Of a stretch of 64,000 bases of DNA, positions 59,431 to 64,000 are shown one piece after another. Both the position numbers and the translations under genes were made by a program. The DNA comes from Chryseosolibacter sp036402075 (GTDB lineage: Bacteria > Bacteroidota > Bacteroidia > Cytophagales > Cyclobacteriaceae). The notes under the pieces were generated by a model that searched no databases, had not been told where the DNA came from, and saw only the letters and a list, made by a program, of their open reading frames with translations. Location: positions 1 through 64,000 of the forward strand of contig DASWTP010000151.1 in the NCBI GenBank assembly GCA_036402075.1, given 5' to 3'. Each line of letters starts with the position of its first letter. Position 1 is the first letter of the stretch.

Positions 59431-60791
59431 CAGATCAACATTATACGAACGATTAAAAAATACAGGCTTAGGCCGAGCAAGTCATTGATCGTAGTAATGA
59501 ACGGACCTGCTGCGAGAGCAGGATTGAATCCAAAACGATTCAGCAAAAGTGGCGTGATCGTGCCGATGAAGGAAGCAAACACAACGACACTGAAAAGTGC
59601 AATGGCAACCACCGTTGACAATTCATATTCTCCAAAAAGCACGATGTTCGCCAGGAGCACAATCACCGACAGAAAAAGACCGTTGAGAATGGCCACGAAA
59701 AATACTTTCACCAGGCGTTTCCACAATCCTTCGTCAACAAAATTCGGGTTCGCGAGACTTTGTACAATCAGGGAAGACGATTGAATGCCTACGTTCCCAC
59801 CGGTGGCCTGAATGAGCGGAACAAAAAACGCGATGGCGGTGAGCGACATCAGCTGCGCTTCAAACAGGCCCATGAACTTCGCGTTCATAAGTCCACCAAT
59901 AATACCGATCAGCAACCAGGGTAAACGAGCCCGTGTATTTCTCCACACGCTGTCATCTTCCTCCACGTCTTCGCTGATACCGGTCATTGCCTGACGTTCC
60001 TCTTCGGCCTGCTCGGTAATTACGTCTACTACGTCATCAATGGTAATTCTTCCTACGAGCTGGCCCGTGACGTTCACCACCGGAATCGATTCAAGATCGT
60101 AACGCGACATGATTTCGGCCACTTCCCGATCTTCGAGATAGGTTTCAACGGCAACAATATCCTTCTCGCAGATGTCTCCAACAACCGTGCGCGCATCAGA
60201 CACAATGAGATCCTGGAGGGCTACGCGCCCAATTAATTTGTCATCATTGTCAACGACATAGACCGCATAGAACTTCGACACGTTTTCGGCTTGCTTGCGA
60301 ATTTCATCCACGCATTGCACCACAGTCCAGTGCTGCCGTGCTTTGATGAGTTCTTTCGCCATCAAGCCACCAGCAACGTTTTCTTCGTAGCGAAGGAGTT
60401 CCGTCACCTGGACTTTTAATTCAGTATCAAGACCGGATAATACTTCCTCCCGTTCTTTTACCGGAAGTTCATGAAGGATATCAGCTGTATCATCAGAAGC
60501 AAGCTGGTTGAGAAAAGTTGAAATCTCACCAGGCTGATAGATCTTAAGGTAATTTTTTCGCGTTTCAGGATCGAGGTCGGAAATAATTTCCGCCTGAAGT
60601 TCAAGCGGAAGCAGGTCCATGACGTACTTGGACTCTTCTGCGTTGAACTCATACAACAGCGAAGTGATGTCAGCAGCCTTGATGCCATCAAGTGTCTCAC
60701 GAATGAACACAGCATCACGCTGATCCAGTGCTTCCTGGAACCGGTCTCTAAACTCCTTGGTCAGCTCAAATTCAACTACGGGTTCCTCCAC
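59430..60791 (-). CDS. mgtE: Magnesium transporter MgtE
   Basis: This 453-aa protein has the MgtE order: an N-terminal MgtE_N domain at about 15-125 (LLYEFNAEESKYVMDLLPLELQAEII, LASDDTADILHELP), two CBS domains at about 140-260 (ELIKARQHWTVVQCVDEIR, LESIPVVNVTGQLVGRITIDDVVDVI) and a five-helix membrane domain (ATGGNVGIQSSSLIVQSLA). It moves Mg2+ into the cell and is gated by Mg2+ at the CBS domains. It overlaps rsmA upstream by 20 bp, suggesting an operon. Confidence 0.96.
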   Translation of the reverse strand: MEEPVVEFELTKEFRDRFQEALDQRDAVFIRETLDGIKAADITSLLYEFNAEESKYVMDLLPLELQAEIISDLDPETRKNYLKIYQPGEISTFLNQLASDDTADILHELPVKEREEVLSGLDTELKVQVTELLRYEENVAGGLMAKELIKARQHWTVVQCVDEIRKQAENVSKFYAVYVVDNDDKLIGRVALQDLIVSDARTVVGDICEKDIVAVETYLEDREVAEIMSRYDLESIPVVNVTGQLVGRITIDDVVDVITEQAEEERQAMTGISEDVEEDDSVWRNTRARLPWLLIGIIGGLMNAKFMGLFEAQLMSLTAIAFFVPLIQATGGNVGIQSSSLIVQSLANPNFVDEGLWKRLVKVFFVAILNGLFLSVIVLLANIVLFGEYELSTVVAIALFSVVVFASFIGTITPLLLNRFGFNPALAAGPFITTINDLLGLSLYFLIVRIMLI

Positions 60792-61584
60792 GATGTTCCT
60801 CGATTAATCTGGTCAGCGAAATAAAATCTTCTACCGAAAGCTGCTCAGCACGCTTATCCATAATGGGAAGAGCCGCTACTTCGGCAGCCAAATTTAGATT
60901 TTTTAGAGCGTTGCGCAAGGTCTTACGCCTGGTATTGAAGCCCTGTTTCACCACTTGCACAAACAATTCTTCATTACAGCCAAGTTGTGAACGTTGATTG
61001 CGTGTTAACCTGATAACCGCGGACATTACTTTCGGTGGTGGGGTGAATGCTCCCGGCCCGACCTTAAACAGGTACTGAATATCATAGTAGGCTTGTAAAA
61101 GGACGCTCAAGATTCCATAGGTCTTTGTACCGTGCGGTTCGGCAATACGGTCAGCTACTTCTTTCTGCAACATGCAAACCACCTGCGACACACGGTCACG
61201 GTTCTCCAATACTTTGAAGAAGATCTGCGATGAGATGTTGTACGGAAAGTTCCCGATGATAGCGAATGAGGCAGGGAAAACGTCTGCGAGCTCAAGCTTA
61301 AGGAAGTCGCCCTCAATGATGCGGCCTTCCAGGGCTTTGTAATTCGATTTCAGGTATGCAACCGAGTCGCGGTCAATCTCGATCACTTTGAGATCAATCG
61401 AATTTTTATCAATCAGGTATTTCGTGAGCACACCCATACCTGGACCTATTTCTAAGACGGAAGTAGTTTTCGTTCCATCGAGCTCCAGCCCGTTCACAAT
61501 CTTTTGTGCGGCAGCCTGATCGTGAAGAAAGTGCTGGCCCAGTGACTTCTTCGGTCTTACCTTATCCCCTTTGTATACCTTCAT
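60772..61584 (-). CDS. rsmA: 16S rRNA dimethyladenosine transferase
   Basis: This 270-aa SAM-dependent enzyme (KsgA) dimethylates two adenines near the 3' end of 16S rRNA. KKSLGQHFLHDQAAAQKIV starts the protein, SAM motif I is VLEIGPGMGVLTKYL, and the catalytic motif is IGNFPYNISSQIFF. The C-terminal GFNTRRKTLRNALKNL segment is also typical. It is the first gene of a minus-strand run including mgtE and the hydroxyacid dehydrogenase, divergent from pdxA. Confidence 0.97.
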   Translation of the reverse strand: MKVYKGDKVRPKKSLGQHFLHDQAAAQKIVNGLELDGTKTTSVLEIGPGMGVLTKYLIDKNSIDLKVIEIDRDSVAYLKSNYKALEGRIIEGDFLKLELADVFPASFAIIGNFPYNISSQIFFKVLENRDRVSQVVCMLQKEVADRIAEPHGTKTYGILSVLLQAYYDIQYLFKVGPGAFTPPPKVMSAVIRLTRNQRSQLGCNEELFVQVVKQGFNTRRKTLRNALKNLNLAAEVAALPIMDKRAEQLSVEDFISLTRLIEEHRGGTRS

Positions 61585-61667
61585 TTCGGTTTGAATTTCA
61601 GCCCGTATTTCCGCGAATCCAAAAAATCCTGATATTTTTCGTTAATTCGCAGCATTCAATCTTAACA

Positions 61668-62684
61668 ATGACTCAACAAAAACCACGCATTGGTATCACC
61701 CTGGGAGATCCCAACGGTATCGGACCCGAGGTCGTTATCAAAGCTCTAGCGGATACAAGGATTCTTGGGCTTTTCACTCCGGTTGTATATGGATCTGCTA
61801 AAGTGATCTCGCATTATAAAAAAATCTTGAACATTGAAGAGTTCAATTACTCACAGGTGCGCAACAAGGGTCAGCTGGCGCATAAGAACATCAATGTAGT
61901 GAACTGTTGGGAAGAGACGCTCGAAGTAGCTCCGGGAAAAGGATCAGCGGAGAGTGGCAAAGCAGCTTTCACTGCGCTAAAAGCGGCATGCGAAGATTTA
62001 AAGGACGGCCATCTCGATGCGATGGTCACTGCCCCTATCGACAAGAAACTGATTCATAGTGCTGAATTTCCATTCAAGGGTCACACCGAATACCTCACGC
62101 AGTTTTTTGGCGCGAAAGACAGCCTGATGTTTATGGTGAGCGACAAACTCAAAGTCGGCCTGGTAACCGAGCACGTGCCCGTGAACCAGGTTTCTTCCCT
62201 TCTTACCAAAGAGCGGATAGAAAGCAAGCTTAACCTGATGGAAAGCTCCCTGAAAAAAGACTTTGGGATTGTGAAGCCGAAGATCGCTGTGCTTGGACTT
62301 AACCCGCACGCTGGAGATAACGGTCTGATCGGCCAGGAGGACGAGCAGATTCTTAAGGCCGTGATCAATGAGAATCGCGGCAAGGGACGTCTTGTGTTCG
62401 GGCCTTTCCCGGCCGATGGTTTCTTTGGCGCAGCGCAGTACCTGAAGTATGATGGAGTCCTTGCTATGTATCACGACCAGGGATTGATTCCATTCAAGTC
62501 CATCGCTTTTGAGGATGGTGTGAATTATACAGCCGGGCTGCCGGTAGTTCGAACCTCGCCCGATCATGGAACTGCGTTCGCCATAGCAGGAAAGAACCAG
62601 GCTCACGAGAGTTCGCTGCGTGAAGCGATTTACCGGGCTGGTGATATTGTTAAGAGCAGGATGGAGCCGTCCAAAGAAAAATAA
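61668..62684 (+). CDS. pdxA: 4-hydroxythreonine-4-phosphate dehydrogenase
   Basis: This 338-aa enzyme oxidises 4-phosphohydroxy-L-threonine in pyridoxal phosphate synthesis. PdxA signatures are GITLGDPNGIGPEVVIKAL at the N-terminus, TAPIDKKLIHSAEFPFKGHTEYL near residue 120, and the late NPHAGDNGLIGQED and YHDQGLIPFKSIAFEDGVNYTAGLPVVRTSPDHGTAF motifs with metal-binding His. I start at the ATG at 61668; the longer frame overlaps rsmA antisense. Confidence 0.96.
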   Translation: MTQQKPRIGITLGDPNGIGPEVVIKALADTRILGLFTPVVYGSAKVISHYKKILNIEEFNYSQVRNKGQLAHKNINVVNCWEETLEVAPGKGSAESGKAAFTALKAACEDLKDGHLDAMVTAPIDKKLIHSAEFPFKGHTEYLTQFFGAKDSLMFMVSDKLKVGLVTEHVPVNQVSSLLTKERIESKLNLMESSLKKDFGIVKPKIAVLGLNPHAGDNGLIGQEDEQILKAVINENRGKGRLVFGPFPADGFFGAAQYLKYDGVLAMYHDQGLIPFKSIAFEDGVNYTAGLPVVRTSPDHGTAFAIAGKNQAHESSLREAIYRAGDIVKSRMEPSKEK

Positions 62685-62747
62685 CCTTTATTGGGTATGC
62701 AATTCTACCATTTAACTGCTGTATGCTTCAAACAAAGGTTTATTTTC

Positions 62748-62755
62748 TAAATTTG
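62748..62755 (+). promoter_or_regulatory. -7 element upstream of the TerB-like gene
   Basis: TAAATTTG matches TAnnTTTG and lies 19 bp before the ATG at 62775. No clear TTTG -33 element is seen at 19-21 bp upstream, so confidence is moderate. Confidence 0.5.
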
Positions 62756-62774
62756 GCTTCAAGTAATCGTTGAA

Positions 62775-63164
62775 ATGGATATTGTCACCAAAAAGCAACT
62801 TAATATTTTAATTCAGCTGGCCGAAGCCGATAAACATTTTGCGAAAGCGGAACGTGAGATGATTTTCAAGATTGCCAAAGACCGGAACTTTCCGGAAGAC
62901 ATGGTGAACGACCTTATCCGTAACCCGGAACCTATAGACACTTTAGGCGCGCTCTCTTACGATCAAAAATTCGAATACCTTCTTTCAACCATCGAACTCG
63001 TTTTTGCCGACCATAACGTTTTTGAAAGCGAAATCATTTTTTGTAAGAACATTGCTATCAAACTTGGCTTTAAAAAAGGCGTTGTTGACTTTGTCATCGA
63101 GAATTACGGCAAGAAGAGCCGTGACGAATTCAAGCAGCATTTGCTGAAGGAGTTTGTTGTCTAG
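62775..63164 (+). CDS. TerB-like protein
   Basis: The 129-aa, all-helical product resembles the TerB/DjlA N-terminal fold: LAEADKHFAKAEREMIFKIAKDRNFPEDMV, then FEYLLSTIELVFADHNVFESEIIFCKNIAIKLGF. Paired acidic residues following AEAD and FADH are the usual metal-binding positions of this family. TerB-like proteins are associated with membrane stress and tellurite resistance systems, but no other ter gene is adjacent. It is a single-gene unit. Confidence 0.75.
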   Translation: MDIVTKKQLNILIQLAEADKHFAKAEREMIFKIAKDRNFPEDMVNDLIRNPEPIDTLGALSYDQKFEYLLSTIELVFADHNVFESEIIFCKNIAIKLGFKKGVVDFVIENYGKKSRDEFKQHLLKEFVV

Positions 63165-63240
63165 CTAAGAGCATCTCCTATGCTTGGAGGGGTAAAAGCG
63201 TCAAATCGCGCGTGACTCGATATCTTCGTAAAAAAGCAAA

Positions 63241-63468
63241 GTGCCTTTAGACGAAAAAATTAAGGAGACGGTCAAATTGAACATAGAATTGATGAAAATC
63301 ATCGCTATCCTTTTTGCCGGAACTGTAGGTGGCGTTAGTTCGTTAATTGTGAAAGGGTGGTCGAGTGCCAGAGAAGTGATGATAATTGCAATCGGCATTA
63401 TTGTTTTTGTCGGCCTGGGAATTGCATTCATTAATGTCTTTAGAAATACGAAAAGCCTGTTAAAATGA
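63241..63468 (+). CDS. Small two-helix membrane protein (75 aa)
   Basis: The product starts with GTG (MPLDEKIKETVKLNIELMK) and has two hydrophobic helices at about 19-37 and 45-65, with short polar ends (FRNTKSLLK). Its stop overlaps the next gene as ATGA. The layout is like that of widespread small inner-membrane proteins of unknown role that occur in pairs. No upstream promoter is clear. Confidence 0.7.
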   Translation: MPLDEKIKETVKLNIELMKIIAILFAGTVGGVSSLIVKGWSSAREVMIIAIGIIVFVGLGIAFINVFRNTKSLLK

Positions 63469-63599
63469 AACTGACAATATTGGAGGGCACCTTATTAATC
63501 TGCTTTTTCGTAGGAGCTATGATTCCGGTGGTTTCGGGCATCGTTTACTTCATTAAGGAAAACAACCGACTGGAAAAATCTCAGCACCTGAAGAAGTAG
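63465..63599 (+). CDS. Small single-pass membrane protein (44 aa)
   Basis: This 44-codon gene overlaps the stop of the preceding gene by ATGA. The product MKLTILEGTLLICFFVGAMI plus PVVSGIVYFIKENNRLEKSQ and HLKK has one long hydrophobic segment and a charged C-terminus. The coupling argues that the two small membrane proteins act together. Family unknown. Confidence 0.6.
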   Translation: MKLTILEGTLLICFFVGAMIPVVSGIVYFIKENNRLEKSQHLKK

Positions 63600-63668
63600 C
63601 ATTTGCCCGGTTGCGTTTTACGCTTATTTAGCCCCTTTTCGGGCCGAAATCTTCATTTTTCCATTTCT

Positions 63669-63700
63669 TTTGCGGTTTCTCCACATTTTTTCTAAATTTG
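63669..63700 (+). promoter_or_regulatory. Bacteroidota promoter for the DUF177 operon
   Basis: TTTG at 63669-63672 and TAAATTTG at 63693-63700 are separated by 20 nt, a near-ideal TTTG-N19-21-TAnnTTTG promoter. The predicted start would be about 30 bp before the ATG at 63736. Confidence 0.75.
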
Positions 63701-63735
63701 CCGACTTATTTTAAAAAGCCTGGTGTTGGATTGAA

Positions 63736-64000
63736 ATGAAGGCATTTAAGATCAATATCATTGGCCTGAGCAATAAGGAACATCAATTTGACTATCATAT
63801 TGGTGAGGAGTTCTTCAGGCATTATGGAAATGGAATTGTTTCCGAAGGCGAGTTGGATGTAGTGGTTACGCTTGACAAGCGCGAAACCATGATTGAAACC
63901 AGGTTTGAAATAAGCGGCAAGGTAAAACTGATCTGCGACCGAAGTTTGGATCCATTTCAGTATCCGCTGAAGATTGACAAGAGGGTAATTTTCAAGTTTG
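63736..64000 (+). CDS. DUF177 (YceD-like) protein, truncated by window end
   Basis: Eighty-eight codons are visible before the window ends. MKAFKINIIGLSNKEHQFDYHIGEEFF, then GELDVVVTLDKRETMIETRFEISGKVKLICDRSLDPFQYPL match the DUF177/YceD pattern; the conserved Cys of ICDRSLDPF is present. In most bacteria this gene lies directly before rpmF and is linked to 23S rRNA accumulation, so rpmF is expected just beyond the window. Confidence 0.85.
   Translation, partial: MKAFKINIIGLSNKEHQFDYHIGEEFFRHYGNGIVSEGELDVVVTLDKRETMIETRFEISGKVKLICDRSLDPFQYPLKIDKRVIFKF

Overview
The window reads as a chromosomal segment of a free-living Bacteroidota bacterium, most likely of the Cytophagales lineage (inference, since no 16S gene is present). 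Supporting signs are three secreted proteins with type IX secretion sorting domains (two type A, one gliding-associated type B), promoters of the TTTG-N18-20-TAnnTTTG type, a TPR-containing histidine kinase, a single-chain PurL, DUF6934, a head-GIN protein and an HhH/outer-membrane barrel protein. The content is mostly core genome. I see no prophage, insertion sequence, CRISPR array or rRNA operon.

Layout. 1-2.4 kb: acpP-fabF-rnc. 2.48-3.03 kb: an S23/IVP-family four-helix-bundle gene inside a 553-bp unit bounded by 40-bp inverted repeats matching at 38 of 40 positions. 3.1-7.6 kb: nadE, lgt and a POTRA/BamA-like barrel. 7.6-12.1 kb: a MORN-like protein, a PorV/PorQ-like barrel coupled to an HhH-barrel protein, and a head-GIN protein. 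12.4-16 kb: an RRM protein, a DoxX-like protein and a gluconate kinase/6-phosphogluconate dehydrogenase pair. 16.4-24.5 kb, minus strand: a metallophosphoesterase, then a TetR-TolC-MFP-RND efflux operon with a clear operator. 24.6-31 kb: an ECF sigma factor with a membrane partner, an alpha/beta hydrolase, purL and a DUF4136 lipoprotein. 31-36 kb: tRNA-Gln, prs, rplY, pth and metG.

36-40 kb is the accessory-looking part: a frameshifted higB with intact higA, a DUF6934 gene translationally coupled to a 53-aa gene, a TPR histidine kinase and, divergent from it, three micro-ORFs. Two of these encode tandem lipoproteins of 44 and 45 aa whose first 23 mature residues are identical although 13 of the 23 codons differ. 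40.5-45.2 kb: two tandem type IX secreted esterase-like paralogues. 45.3-50 kb: bioB, sppA, folK, fabD and a DCC protein. 50-53 kb: a large gliding-associated surface protein. 53.3-56.6 kb: small proteins, then a PlsB-like acyltransferase overlapping gpsA. 56.6-61.6 kb, minus strand: HIT, greA, a pentapeptide-repeat protein, a D-2-hydroxyacid dehydrogenase, mgtE and rsmA. 61.7-64 kb: pdxA, a TerB-like protein, a pair of tiny membrane proteins and the start of a DUF177 gene.

The most interesting observations are the tandem micro-lipoproteins beside the histidine kinase, and intergenic tracts built of 7-8-nt units, several arranged as loose inverted pairs. The four-helix-bundle unit has ends of similar composition. 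All functional calls rest on reading the sequence and family knowledge; no database search was run.
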